A stretch of DNA of 64,000 bases from Mesobacillus boroniphilus (GCF_018424685.1 NZ_QTKX01000003.1:372001-436000), one strand, 5' to 3'. Counted from the first letter of the stretch, positions 1 through 8,691 are shown. The notes: a model not told the origin generated them from the letters alone. Translations and numbers: made by a program.

Positions 1-238
1 TGATAAAAACTCCCGCAAAAGAGTAGCGTCTGAAGCTTCTTTTGCCAATGAATAATATAGTTAGCCATGGAACAAATACCAATATAAGATTAAAAAGGAA
101 ATGCCTCTTTGAAATCATCCGCTTTTTTTTCACCTCAACTACTTTCAATTCTTTCTATAAACTGTCCATAATTTAGCAAAATTAACCGTGAATAAAAAAC
201 AAATACATGAATTTTCACCCGCTAAATTTTCATAATTA
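1..238. other. Left-edge non-coding region
   Basis: No convincing gene is visible here on either strand. An inverted repeat, GCAAAAGA at 15-22 pairing with TCTTTTGC at 38-45, could be a hairpin but has no T tract in either direction, so I do not call it a terminator. Confidence 0.4.
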
Positions 239-268
239 TTGAAAAAGTGATGCTCCTTAACATATAAT
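239..268 (+). promoter_or_regulatory. Sigma-A type promoter of the ABC exporter gene
   Basis: The -35 TTGAAA (239-244) and -10 TATAAT (263-268) are separated by 18 bp. The RBS GGAGA (286-290) lies 7 nt before the ATG at 298. Confidence 0.7.
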
Positions 269-297
269 CACTTGAAGATATAAAAGGAGATACTGAG

Positions 298-2019
298 ATG
301 ATACGGAGATTTTTTACTTATTACCGCCCTCATAGGCGGTTATTTATCATTGATTTCAGCAGCGCGGTAATCGTTGCTTTGCTGGAGCTTGCTTTCCCGC
401 TTGCTGTGCAATGGTTCATTGATACGCTGCTTCCAGGCGGGAACTGGAATATGATTGTCAGCGTAAGCATCGGCTTGCTGTTGTTGTACATCATCAGCAC
501 ATTGCTTCAGTTCATCGTCAATTACTGGGGGCACAAGCTTGGGATCAATATTGAAACAGACATGAGGCAGCAGCTGTTCCAGCATGTGCAGAAGCAATCG
601 TTTCGCTTTTTCGATAATACGAAGACCGGACACATCATGAGCCGGATTACTAATGATCTTTTTGATCTGGGCGAGCTGGCACACCATGGACCGGAGGATT
701 TATTCATTGCGGTGATGACATTCGTCGGAGCGTTCTGGATCATGCTGACGATTAACGTCAATCTGGCATTGACTACGATGATTATCGTACCGTTTCTGAT
801 TTGGCTGATTACCTATTCCAACCTCAAAATGAATGCAGCGTGGAAAAATATGTACACGGATATCGCCGATGTGAATGCCAGGGTTGAAGACAGCGTGTCT
901 GGAATCCGGGTTGTCCAATCTTTTACAAATGAAGATTTTGAGATTAAGAGATTCACTAAGAATAACCGCAAGTTCCGTCGTGCTAAATTGACTGCCTATA
1001 AGGTGATGTCCTTCAGTTCATCTGGTATTTATATGCTGACAAGGCTGATTATCCTTGTCGTCCTTGTATATGGGGCGTGGCTGAGCTTTAATGGCAGTTT
1101 GAGTTATGGAGAACTAGTCGGGTTCGTCCTGTATGTGAACGTACTTTTCAAACCGATTGATAAAATCAGTGCGATTCTGGAATTGTATCCAAAAGGAATG
1201 GCGGGTTTTAAACGCTTTACCGAGCTGATGGACCAGAGTCCCGATGTCGTTGACCAGGAAGATGCAATTGACGTCCCAAGTTTGAAAGGGAACATCCAAT
1301 TCAAGGATGTCACGTTCAGCTATGACCAGAATAAACCGGTCCTAGAAGGAATAGATTTACATATCCGTAATGGTGAAACAGTCGCGTTCGTCGGACCTTC
1401 CGGTGCAGGGAAAACGACGATTTGTTCATTGATTCCTCGCTTTTACGATGTAAATAACGGCAGGATCACGATCGATGGCATCGATATCCGCGAAATGACC
1501 AAGAAATCGCTTCGTTCACAAATCGGTATTGTCCAGCAGGATGTGTTCCTTTTTACAGGGACCTTACGTGAGAATATTGCCTATGGCTCCCTTGGGGCAA
1601 CTCATGAGGATATCGTCAGAGCCGCCAGGCAGGCACATCTTGAAGACTTCATCGCTGCCTTGCCTGATGGCTATGAAACACAGATTGGAGAACGCGGCCT
1701 GAAGCTTTCTGGTGGACAGAAACAGCGGATTGCGATTGCGCGTATGTTCCTGAAGAATCCGCCAATCCTGATTCTCGATGAAGCGACTTCTGCACTTGAT
1801 ACCGAGACAGAAAGAATCATCCAGAAAGCGCTAGCGGAGCTGTCCAAGAACCGGACGACACTTGTAATCGCACACAGGCTGGCAACAATCAGAAGCGCCG
1901 ACAGGATTGTCGTCGTAACCGAGGACGGAATTGCCGAAGAAGGCAGCCATGATGAGCTGATTGAACAGGGAGGCATCTTCGCGAATCTGCATAAAGTACA
2001 GTTTGAAACTTCTGTTTAA
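298..2019 (+). CDS. ABC transporter, fused permease and ATPase (YgaD-like exporter)
   Basis: This 573-residue half-transporter should work as a homodimer in the membrane, exporting a lipid, drug or peptide; the substrate cannot be read from sequence. Residues 1-300 hold about six membrane segments (ABC transmembrane type 1). The ATPase domain follows, with Walker A GPSGAGKTT near residue 366, signature LSGGQKQR near 470, Walker B ILILDEA near 492 and the switch His in IAHRLA near 524. Length and order match MsbA/YgaD-type exporters. It has its own promoter and is followed after about 65 nt by a small membrane-protein gene with a separate promoter. Family certain; the YgaD link is by resemblance only. 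Confidence 0.9.
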   Translation: MIRRFFTYYRPHRRLFIIDFSSAVIVALLELAFPLAVQWFIDTLLPGGNWNMIVSVSIGLLLLYIISTLLQFIVNYWGHKLGINIETDMRQQLFQHVQKQSFRFFDNTKTGHIMSRITNDLFDLGELAHHGPEDLFIAVMTFVGAFWIMLTINVNLALTTMIIVPFLIWLITYSNLKMNAAWKNMYTDIADVNARVEDSVSGIRVVQSFTNEDFEIKRFTKNNRKFRRAKLTAYKVMSFSSSGIYMLTRLIILVVLVYGAWLSFNGSLSYGELVGFVLYVNVLFKPIDKISAILELYPKGMAGFKRFTELMDQSPDVVDQEDAIDVPSLKGNIQFKDVTFSYDQNKPVLEGIDLHIRNGETVAFVGPSGAGKTTICSLIPRFYDVNNGRITIDGIDIREMTKKSLRSQIGIVQQDVFLFTGTLRENIAYGSLGATHEDIVRAARQAHLEDFIAALPDGYETQIGERGLKLSGGQKQRIAIARMFLKNPPILILDEATSALDTETERIIQKALAELSKNRTTLVIAHRLATIRSADRIVVVTEDGIAEEGSHDELIEQGGIFANLHKVQFETSV

Positions 2020-2021
2020 GG

Positions 2022-2050
2022 TTGGTTTATTTTTCCTGTTTTGCTATGAT
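2022..2050 (+). promoter_or_regulatory. Promoter of the small membrane protein
   Basis: TTGGTT (2022-2027), 17 bp, TATGAT (2045-2050), directly after the exporter stop codon. The RBS GGAGTGA lies before the ATG at 2087. Confidence 0.55.
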
Positions 2051-2086
2051 ATAAGTAAAATCATGATAGATTTGGAGTGAAGTTCC

Positions 2087-2302
2087 ATGACAGGAACGAT
2101 TACAATCATAATGGTGTTCTCCATCCCGCTAGTCGCCATCGTCACAAGCCATTATCAAAGAGTAGCCAAAATCAAACACAACATGATTAAAGACGAAATC
2201 GAGCTTGAAAGATTGAAACATGAAAACTACCTGCTTGAAACAGAAAAGATGAAACTTGAACTCATGAAACTGGAAAGTCCATTGGACAAAAAAGTGTTAT
2301 AG
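2087..2302 (+). CDS. Small membrane protein with coiled-coil tail
   Basis: I cannot assign a function. The 71-residue protein has one N-terminal hydrophobic segment (residues 3-20) followed by a charged helical tail rich in Glu, Lys and Leu with heptad-like spacing (residues 30-68), so it probably sits in the membrane with a cytoplasmic coiled coil. It has its own promoter and a strong terminator directly after the stop codon, so it forms a one-gene unit. Confidence 0.7.
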   Translation: MTGTITIIMVFSIPLVAIVTSHYQRVAKIKHNMIKDEIELERLKHENYLLETEKMKLELMKLESPLDKKVL

Positions 2303-2308
2303 AATTTG

Positions 2309-2337
2309 CCCTCTCGTGGAATGCGAGAGGGTTTTTT
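2309..2337 (+). terminator. Rho-independent terminator
   Basis: An 8-bp stem CCCTCTCG/CGAGAGGG with a 7-nt loop is followed by TTTTTT. Confidence 0.9.
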
Positions 2338-2424
2338 ATATGAAGAAAATCTAGCCGCGGACTGACGCCAATGATAAGATTCAATAATTTTTTCTCCTTT
2401 TTTCAAAAAATGGTTAAATATCCC

Positions 2425-2453
2425 TTGTTATATTGCATAAGATGTTATATAGT
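2425..2453 (+). promoter_or_regulatory. Promoter of the GntR/ABC operon
   Basis: TTGTTA (2425-2430), 17 bp, TATAGT (2448-2453). The -10 overlaps a long palindrome, as expected of an autorepressed promoter. Confidence 0.6.
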
Positions 2454-2475
2454 ACATTACAACAGTAATGCACTA
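2450..2475. promoter_or_regulatory. Putative operator of the GntR-family regulator
   Basis: Arms TAGTACATTAC (2450-2460) and GTAATGCACTA (2465-2475) form an 11-bp inverted repeat with one mismatch around AACA. It overlaps the -10 and start region of the operon that begins with the regulator gene, the usual place for autorepression by YtrA-type GntR proteins. Confidence 0.65.
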
Positions 2476-2501
2476 TGTGAACTGTTAAAGGAGGTGCAGG
2501 G

Positions 2502-2885
2502 TTGATCCTTAATTCAGATAGCATGAAACCGATTTACGTCCAAATCGCTGAGTGGCTGGAAACAGAGATTCTCAGCGAGAGTGTCAAGAAGGATGACAAG
2601 GTTTATTCACAGTATCAGCTTGCGGAAATGCTGAATATCAATCCGGCGACAGCAGCAAAAGGGTTGAATATTTTGGCGGATGAAAACATTCTTTATAAAA
2701 AGCGCGGTCTCGGGATGTTTGTATCGGAGGATGCGAAGAAGATTATCACGGCGAAACGGAGGGACCAGACATTGAAGTCATTGGTGGCTGAGTTGGTGCG
2801 GGAAGCGGAGCACCTCCAGGTGACTGAGGAGGAATTGATCGAAATGATCCAGGAAGCCAAACGGGATTTAAAGGGGGATTCATGA
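2502..2885 (+). CDS. GntR-family transcriptional regulator (YtrA subfamily)
   Basis: At 127 residues this is a short GntR regulator: a winged-helix DNA-binding domain (residues 10-75, including the recognition stretch INPATAAKGLNILADENILYKK) and a short helical C-terminus instead of a large ligand domain, which is typical of YtrA-type proteins. The start is TTG at 2502 behind AAAGGAGGTG. Its stop overlaps the next ABC ATPase start by 4 nt, so it probably represses its own ABC operon, using the palindrome at 2450-2475. YtrA-type regulators often respond to cell-envelope antibiotics, but that is not visible here. Confidence 0.85.
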   Translation: MILNSDSMKPIYVQIAEWLETEILSESVKKDDKVYSQYQLAEMLNINPATAAKGLNILADENILYKKRGLGMFVSEDAKKIITAKRRDQTLKSLVAELVREAEHLQVTEEELIEMIQEAKRDLKGDS

Positions 2886-3787
2886 TGAGTGTACTGAAGT
2901 TTGAATCGGTAACAAAAACATATGGGAAGAAAAAAGCTTTGGATAACCTTTCTTTTTCTCTTGGAGAAAACAAAATTACTGGTCTGATTGGCAGGAATGG
3001 AGCAGGGAAGACGACGATGCTGAAGATCGCTGCCGGTTTCATGCGTGAGAGTTCAGGTGAAGTCGAAGTGTTTGGAGAACACCCATTCAATAATCTAACA
3101 GCGTCTGCCAATATGATCATGGTTGATAATGATATGAATTTGCCAGCGGCACTAGAACTCGAGGAATTACTGGAAACAGCGGCCGATTTTTATCACAACT
3201 GGGATATGAAATTGGCGCGGAACCTGTTTGATTATTTCGGTCTGGATCCGAAGCAGAGCCATGCCGGGCTATCAAAGGGGATGAAGAGCACCTTCAACGC
3301 GATTATAGGACTCGCGGCCCGCTGTCCTCTGACGATATTCGATGAACCAACAAATGGAATGGATGCGGGAGTAAGGAAGGATTTTTACCGGGCGCTTTTG
3401 AAAGACTACATCGCTAATCCCCGGACGATCATCATCTCAAGCCATCACCTGAACGAAGTAGAGGATATCCTCGAAGACATATTGCTCCTGAAGGACGGAA
3501 AGCAATTTTTGCATATGCCGATAGAAGAACTGCGGGAGTATGCGGTTGTTGTCAGCGGTAAAGAAGAAGCGATGAAGACCTGGCTCCGCGGCCATGAGAT
3601 ATTTCATAAAAGCAATACCGAATTCGGAAGGATATATGCGGTAATCCGCAATGATCTCTCCGATGACCAGATTGCTGCAGCAATGAAAAACAGCCTGGAA
3701 TTCTCAACGATATCAAACGAGGACCTCTGTCTGTACTTGACGAGCCAGGAGAAAGGCGGGATTGATGATGTATTTAACAAAGGTTAG
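2882..3787 (+). CDS. ABC transporter ATP-binding protein
   Basis: The 301-residue cytoplasmic ATPase energises the membrane protein encoded next. Walker A GRNGAGKTT lies near residue 37, Walker B LTIFDEPTNG near 155, and the H-loop His is in SSHHLNE. The signature is LSKGMKS rather than LSGGQ, a variant common in YtrB/YhcH-type exporters. It overlaps the GntR gene by 4 nt and the next gene by about 23 nt, so the operon is translationally coupled. Confidence 0.88.
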   Translation: MMSVLKFESVTKTYGKKKALDNLSFSLGENKITGLIGRNGAGKTTMLKIAAGFMRESSGEVEVFGEHPFNNLTASANMIMVDNDMNLPAALELEELLETAADFYHNWDMKLARNLFDYFGLDPKQSHAGLSKGMKSTFNAIIGLAARCPLTIFDEPTNGMDAGVRKDFYRALLKDYIANPRTIIISSHHLNEVEDILEDILLLKDGKQFLHMPIEELREYAVVVSGKEEAMKTWLRGHEIFHKSNTEFGRIYAVIRNDLSDDQIAAAMKNSLEFSTISNEDLCLYLTSQEKGGIDDVFNKG

Positions 3788-4514
3788 CCTTTGGGATGTA
3801 GTAAAAAAGCAACTCCGTTTTAAATTAAAATCTTACCGGGGGATGTTCACCTCTCTAATGATGCTTCAGATTATCGGGCTCCTTTTTTCGCTTGGCGGAG
3901 AAGGTGGCGGTGGCGGAGGGTCGGAAACTTTCAGCTATAGTATGAACTACTACTCAGGCAATATAATCCTCGCTTTCATGATGATATGGGCTTTCATCTC
4001 AGCAATCGTCGTCACTACCCAGGCATATCGTTTTGATGATTACTCGTTTGTGGCCAACAGGCTGAGCAGTCATTTATCGAACATCCTGTTCCTTGGATGG
4101 GCAAGTGTCATCGGCGGGGTTACGTTTGTGCTTGCAAGCCAATCGTTGAAGCTGTCCTTTTTATTCCTGAAGGACCGGGAATTCATCGAAAGCCAGCCAA
4201 TGACAGTGCTTCAAATGGCAGAAGGATTTGCTGCTACCATCCTGTATCTGTTCCTATTCACGGCGATAGGCTACTTAGTCGGGATGCTGGTCCAAAGGAG
4301 CAAGATTTTTATCATCGTCCTCCCTGCGCTCCTTTTCGGAAGTTTGTTCTTAAATGTGTTCCTGGCGAGCGAATCTACCCTTGTGATTGATATTGGTCAA
4401 ATTTTTGTGAGAGAAACTTCATTTCTGCTGTTTCTTTTAAAGGTACTGTTTACAACTACCATTGCCTATGGATCCGCAGTTGCAATTTCGAACAGCCTGG
4501 AGGTGAGGAAATGA
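3765..4514 (+). CDS. ABC transporter membrane protein
   Basis: About 249 residues with roughly six hydrophobic segments, the expected permease of the upstream ATPase (ABC-2-like). A poly-glycine stretch, GGEGGGGGGSE, lies just after the first membrane segment near residues 46-56; I take it as an external loop. The start is taken as ATG 3765, although a TTG one codon upstream is possible. The 3' end overlaps the next gene by 4 nt. Confidence 0.75.
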   Translation: MMYLTKVSLWDVVKKQLRFKLKSYRGMFTSLMMLQIIGLLFSLGGEGGGGGGSETFSYSMNYYSGNIILAFMMIWAFISAIVVTTQAYRFDDYSFVANRLSSHLSNILFLGWASVIGGVTFVLASQSLKLSFLFLKDREFIESQPMTVLQMAEGFAATILYLFLFTAIGYLVGMLVQRSKIFIIVLPALLFGSLFLNVFLASESTLVIDIGQIFVRETSFLLFLLKVLFTTTIAYGSAVAISNSLEVRK

Positions 4515-5194
4515 GTCTATTTATCTTGCTGTTTATCATCGTACTGTTGATGATTAGTTTTGGGAACTTTAAGTTTTTCGGAGCCAGGTTTATGAACGGC
4601 AGCGGCATCACAAAGATTTTCGCGGGGTACCTCATTATTCTTCTTGTCGGTGGGAGTCTATCATTTATGGTGCCTGTAGAGGGTACTTTAGAAGCTGAGT
4701 ATTTGACTGATAAGGAATTAGAAGAAAACGATAGGTTGAATAGTGATATTTATTCTACGATCGAATCTGGAAAGATCGAAGAAACAGAAGGGCTTACAAA
4801 AAAAGAATCATGGGATTTTCCGCTCAATGGGCAGCTTCTAGACATAAATATTATGGGTCAGAATGCAATGATCTTCGTCGAGAAGGTTGATTCTCTTGAG
4901 GGGAAAGTGGAAGTGACCCATTATTCCACTTATTCCTATATTGACAATATTGATATAACCAATCGCTTCAAATCACCAGACGTGGAAATGAGCGATACAA
5001 CACTGAAAATCTTCCCTCCTGACCCTGTGAATATCAAACTTGTAAAGTTCAAGAACGCATTTCCATTCACCCAGTTCACCGAAGATGGAGAGCAATTCAC
5101 CGGAGGATATGGAATGATGCAAGGATTGGATTTCATCTATATTACTGTCCCGGCTGATACCGAGGTCAACGGAGACGGATATGTGATCAACTAA
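4511..5194 (+). CDS. Membrane protein of the GntR/ABC operon
   Basis: No family is recognised. The 227-residue protein has two N-terminal hydrophobic segments (residues 2-18 and 35-55) followed by a soluble, acidic, beta-rich domain predicted to face outside. The ATGA overlap with the preceding permease gene and the terminator right behind it place it as the last gene of the regulator-ABC operon, so it is probably an accessory subunit or sensor of that exporter. Confidence 0.75.
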   Translation: MSLFILLFIIVLLMISFGNFKFFGARFMNGSGITKIFAGYLIILLVGGSLSFMVPVEGTLEAEYLTDKELEENDRLNSDIYSTIESGKIEETEGLTKKESWDFPLNGQLLDINIMGQNAMIFVEKVDSLEGKVEVTHYSTYSYIDNIDITNRFKSPDVEMSDTTLKIFPPDPVNIKLVKFKNAFPFTQFTEDGEQFTGGYGMMQGLDFIYITVPADTEVNGDGYVIN

Positions 5195-5199
5195 TTCAT

Positions 5200-5226
5200 G
5201 AGCCCCTAATATTAGGGGCTCTTTTT
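5200..5226 (+). terminator. Rho-independent terminator
   Basis: Perfect palindrome AGCCCCTAAT/ATTAGGGGCT followed by CTTTTT, ending the GntR/ABC operon. Confidence 0.85.
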
Positions 5227-5286
5227 CGTATCTGGTTCCCATACGGTATAATGATAGTAAGAGTATTTTTAAATGAGGAATGCAAA

Positions 5287-6342
5287 ATGGCTATACTTAA
5301 AAAATTCAATTTTGTCGGCGGAAGGGTCCTTAAAACGGGGATTGCTGTCTTCATTACGGCATTGATTTGCGACCTGTTAGGCTGGCCGCCAATGTTCGCC
5401 GTGATTACAGCCATTGTGACGATTGAACCTACTGCGGCAGATTCGATAAGAAAAGCATATGTACGATTCCCAGCATCGGCGATTGGCGCGGCTTTTTCCG
5501 TCGTCTTCAACTTTGCGTTCGGAGACAGCCCGCTAACCTATATGCTCGTTGCCGTCGCAACGATCATTGCCTGCCACAGGCTGCACCTGCAAGACGGGGC
5601 ACTGGTGGCGGTTCTGACAGGAGTAGCGATGATCTCAACTGTGCATGATCATTATCTGTCCAGCTTTTTCATTCGTCTTGGGACGACTTTAACCGGACTA
5701 ACGGTGTCGACCTTGGTGAACCTGCTCGTGATCCGTCCTGATTACTCAAAATCGATCAAGGCAAAAATCCAGCAATTGATTGTAGAGACGGGAGACCTGA
5801 TAGAAGGCAGGGGAACGGAAATTACAAGGCATCAGCCTTTGCACCGGGAAACAAGAGCTGAGTTCCAGAAAATCCTGAAAGACATGGAAGGCATTGAAAC
5901 ACTATGCAAGTATCAAAAGAAAGAATGGAAGCTTCATCAATTCGACCGAAAGGATATGCGGAATATCCATTATGAATTCAAGAAGCTGACTATTTTGAGA
6001 CAAGTCCATTATCACGTCGGAAATCTTGTTTCACTTCCCTCGATGCACCTTCCGAAAGAGAAAGCACAAGTCGTCGAAGCCATGGTAAAATCGATCAAGT
6101 CAGCTTTCCATCATCCCGATTTTGTAATGGATGAATCTCATGATGCCATTGTGAAAGAACTGCTAGAACTATTAAGACATGAGGTAGATGAGCGGGAGGC
6201 TTACTCCCATCGGTTCTCTGAAGAAACGGTCATCTATTACGAGCTGGTTTCGGTTCACGACCTGCTAGAAGAGTTGAATCACATACACAAATTTGAAATT
6301 AGGCATCAAAAGTTGCTGGAAAAGTCATTGGATATTAGTTGA
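5287..6342 (+). CDS. Aromatic acid exporter-like (ArAE/FUSC) membrane protein
   Basis: The protein has a hydrophobic N-terminal half (residues 10-150) of about five membrane segments with the ArAE-type run WPPMFAVITAIVTIEP, and a helical, charged cytoplasmic C-terminal half, the layout of the DUF939/FUSC-like family proposed to export aromatic acids. The start is set at ATG 5287 behind GAGG. An upstream in-frame ATG at 5251 lies inside a TATAAT -10-like sequence (5247-5252) and is unlikely to be translated. It is a single-gene unit with a terminator following. Confidence 0.75.
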   Translation: MAILKKFNFVGGRVLKTGIAVFITALICDLLGWPPMFAVITAIVTIEPTAADSIRKAYVRFPASAIGAAFSVVFNFAFGDSPLTYMLVAVATIIACHRLHLQDGALVAVLTGVAMISTVHDHYLSSFFIRLGTTLTGLTVSTLVNLLVIRPDYSKSIKAKIQQLIVETGDLIEGRGTEITRHQPLHRETRAEFQKILKDMEGIETLCKYQKKEWKLHQFDRKDMRNIHYEFKKLTILRQVHYHVGNLVSLPSMHLPKEKAQVVEAMVKSIKSAFHHPDFVMDESHDAIVKELLELLRHEVDEREAYSHRFSEETVIYYELVSVHDLLEELNHIHKFEIRHQKLLEKSLDIS

Positions 6343-6367
6343 AGCTCCTTAATAGGGGCTTTTTTTA
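6343..6367 (+). terminator. Rho-independent terminator
   Basis: AGCTCCT pairs imperfectly with AGGGGCT around TTAA, followed by seven Ts; it starts at the stop codon. Confidence 0.6.
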
Positions 6368-6790
6368 TTGGCAGGTTAAGGGAGTCGGTCAGCCAAAGCC
6401 AGATTATATCCTGGAATCCTCCCAGGATGTTTATGATGTGATTTAATGCAAAGAGACTCAGCAATGGGTCTTTTTTTCAATTGGAGAAAAAGATCGGTAT
6501 TTTCCAGTTCGCTATAAAAATGATATAAAGCAAATTCTACGTTTAAAATAATTCTTTTTAAAAAAATGCTCCCTCCACTAAAGCGATCTTGAGCAGAAAT
6601 AGTCGTTTACACAACTCAGCTTTGAGGAAAACGCATAAAAAGTATTTGCTTTATTAAAGGGGAAAACTTTTTCACCAGAGGGATGTTGTTTTGTACTAAA
6701 TTCGTCAATGTCTGGTTATGAAATGGCCAGGCATCGTGATATTCTAAATTGTGTAGGTTTTCACAAACGCAATTATTGGAGGAATCATCT
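6368..6790. other. Intergenic region before the antiporter gene
   Basis: No gene is seen. It holds an inverted repeat ATCCTGG/CCAGGAT (6408-6428) and a weak hairpin with a T tract near 6451-6477. A 14-codon in-frame extension of the downstream gene is rejected because the RBS lies inside it. Confidence 0.4.
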
Positions 6791-8389
6791 GTGGACGGCA
6801 TAATGGGTTTGCTTGAGGAACCGTTAATTTTACTATTTGTGATATTATTTCTTGGCTCAGCGTTGGGTGAAATAAAAATACGGGGGCTAAGCCTGGGAAC
6901 ATCCGGAGTGCTCTTGGCGGCAATGGTATTCGGTCATTTCGGCTACCAGGTGTCGCCGATCATCCAGCAGCTGGGCCTTGGCTTATTTATCGTGGCAGTT
7001 GGCTTATCCGCAGGGCCCCGCTTTTTTCGGATGATGAAAACGAGCGGGATTGTCTTTGGAATCATAAGCCTTTTGATCGTTCTCGTTGCATCAGTCACTA
7101 CTATTATTGTGGCCGAGCTGTTCAATCTGTCGCCGGCATTGAGCATCGGAATCATGACCGGTGCGCTGACGAGTACACCGGGACTGGCCGCGGCCCTACA
7201 GGCAACTGGGGATCCGCTCGCGTCTGTTGGCTACGGTATTGCCTATCCATTTGGAGTACTGGCGGTTGTTCTGTTCGTACAGCTTTTGCCGCGCGTCCTG
7301 AAGGTGGATTTAGCGGAAGACTTGAAAAAGAAATCGGGTCCCGTTCGCAATGATGAGTCGCCTGAAGTCATGACAATCGAGGTAACCAGTCCATCGATTA
7401 ATAAAAGAACGTTAAAAGAACTGGAGTTCAATCGATACAATACGGTCGTCATCAGCCGCGTCATCCGCGGTGACAGGAACATTATAGCCCTGAATGATAC
7501 GGTCATCCTGGTGGGCGACAGACTTGTTGCTGTAGGTCTCCGGAGTGATTTGACAAAGCTTTGTGAGGACATTGGCAGAGAAGTTCAGACGAATCTGAAA
7601 AATCACGATAATGTAAAGCTGCGTAAGATCATCGTAGATTCATTGGAATTGATCGGGAAGACGATCAGGGAGCTTGAATTAAGACGGACATATGGAGTGA
7701 CGGTTACAAGGATAGAACGCGGCGGTTTTGAATTCAACCAGAATTCGAAATGGCGATTGGAGCGAGGCGATGTCCTGACTCTTGTCAGCAGTGAAGACCG
7801 TTTGGATGACGTAGAAAAGCTGTTCAGCAGAAAAAAACTGACGGTTACCAATATCCATATCCTGTCGTTGAGTTTGGTGTTGCTGCTGGGTGTGATTGCC
7901 GGTATGATTCCTTTCCATTTTCCAAAGCTTGGCACGATTACATTCGGCGTCGCAGGCGGACCGTTGTTCATCGCCTTGATCATCGGCCACTTCGGAAAGC
8001 TTGGCCCCATCCATGCGCGCTATTATCAGCCGTCAAACCAGGTCATTCGCGATATCGGACTGGTCTTATTCCTTGCCGGCGCTGGTACTACAGCTGGAAA
8101 AGGAATCGTACAGGTCATCCAGCAGGAAGGCTTTAATCTTGTAATCGGCGGTGCGATCATTACGATCCTGCCAGTCGTAGCCGGCTTTTTCATTGCAAGA
8201 AAGATATTCCGGCTTAGCATCATTCACTCACTAGGAGCATTGTGCGGTGGCATGACAAGTACACCTGGACTAGGGGCCACCAACCAGTTGATGGATTCCG
8301 AAGATCCCGCGATTGCTTATGCAGCTGCATATCCATTTGCGCTTATATCCGTTGCGGTGGCATCGCAGGTTTTGGTGTTCTTTTTATAA
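6791..8389 (+). CDS. AspT/YidE-type putative antiporter with two TrkA-C domains
   Basis: About 532 residues. Two membrane blocks (residues 1-160 and 360-530) of five or so segments each flank two regulatory TrkA_C (RCK_C) domains. The repeated motif GALTSTPGLAAA in the first block and GGMTSTPGLGAT in the second mark the aspartate:alanine exchanger (AAE) family. Substrate is not predictable. The start is GTG 6791, 7 nt behind GGAGGA (6778-6783); an ATG 42 nt upstream lacks an RBS. It stands alone and ends at a very strong terminator. Confidence 0.82.
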   Translation: MDGIMGLLEEPLILLFVILFLGSALGEIKIRGLSLGTSGVLLAAMVFGHFGYQVSPIIQQLGLGLFIVAVGLSAGPRFFRMMKTSGIVFGIISLLIVLVASVTTIIVAELFNLSPALSIGIMTGALTSTPGLAAALQATGDPLASVGYGIAYPFGVLAVVLFVQLLPRVLKVDLAEDLKKKSGPVRNDESPEVMTIEVTSPSINKRTLKELEFNRYNTVVISRVIRGDRNIIALNDTVILVGDRLVAVGLRSDLTKLCEDIGREVQTNLKNHDNVKLRKIIVDSLELIGKTIRELELRRTYGVTVTRIERGGFEFNQNSKWRLERGDVLTLVSSEDRLDDVEKLFSRKKLTVTNIHILSLSLVLLLGVIAGMIPFHFPKLGTITFGVAGGPLFIALIIGHFGKLGPIHARYYQPSNQVIRDIGLVLFLAGAGTTAGKGIVQVIQQEGFNLVIGGAIITILPVVAGFFIARKIFRLSIIHSLGALCGGMTSTPGLGATNQLMDSEDPAIAYAAAYPFALISVAVASQVLVFFL

Positions 8390-8395
8390 ACTATT

Positions 8396-8431
8396 AACTC
8401 CTGCTGGATGAATCCAGCAGGAGTTTTTTTG
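8396..8431 (+). terminator. Rho-independent terminator
   Basis: A 12-14-bp stem, ACTCCTGCTGGAT with ATCCAGCAGGAGT, is followed by a run of seven or more Ts. Confidence 0.9.
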
Positions 8432-8580
8432 ACGGTCAGAATCCAGTTGGAACAGAAGAAAAGCGTCCGTCATCGAGGCTATGATGGACAGAACTTAATT
8501 GGAAAATAGAAGAAAAGTGTCAGTCAGCAGTGCTGTGGCGGATAGAAATTGGTCAAGAAATTGTAGAAGTGTCTGTCACA
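8431..8580. repeat. Three degenerate copies of a ~52-nt hairpin repeat
   Basis: Related segments begin at about 8435, 8487 and 8541 (spacing 52 and 54 nt), sharing GAAGAAAAG and GTCAGA/GACAGA-like parts. The first copy is bounded by TGACGG and CCGTCA, the second by TGATGGACA and TGTCAGTCA, so each can fold as a hairpin. The layout matches the tandem repeat at 14996-15411 although the bases differ. Confidence 0.6.
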
Positions 8581-8609
8581 GAATTATAAGAAAAATTATC
8601 CAAATTTTA

Positions 8610-8638
8610 TTGACATTATTTTCAAACAGGATTATATT
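8610..8638 (+). promoter_or_regulatory. Promoter of the HTH regulator/hydrolase operon
   Basis: Consensus -35 TTGACA (8610-8615), 17 bp, TATATT (8633-8638). The -10 runs into a long palindrome. Confidence 0.75.
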
Positions 8639-8659
8639 ATCATTATTGATAATGATAAT
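8636..8659. promoter_or_regulatory. 24-bp perfect palindromic operator
   Basis: Arms ATTATCATTAT (8636-8646) and ATAATGATAAT (8649-8659) are perfect inverted copies around TG. The site overlaps the -10 and the probable transcription start, ideal for repression. It is most likely the operator of the regulator encoded next; it only superficially resembles a Fur box. Confidence 0.65.
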
Positions 8660-8691
8660 AATCGCAAACTAATATATAGCAGGTGATCACG

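Noticed and set aside
1..238. Partial upstream gene
   Set aside because: No open frame runs in from the left edge with coding character.
5251..5286. Upstream ATG as start of the ArAE-like gene
   Set aside because: It overlaps the -10 TATAAT and has no RBS, while GAGG precedes the ATG at 5287.
8636..8659. Fur box
   Set aside because: The sequence is AT-rich like a Fur site, but symmetry and spacing differ from the 7-1-7 form and no iron genes follow.
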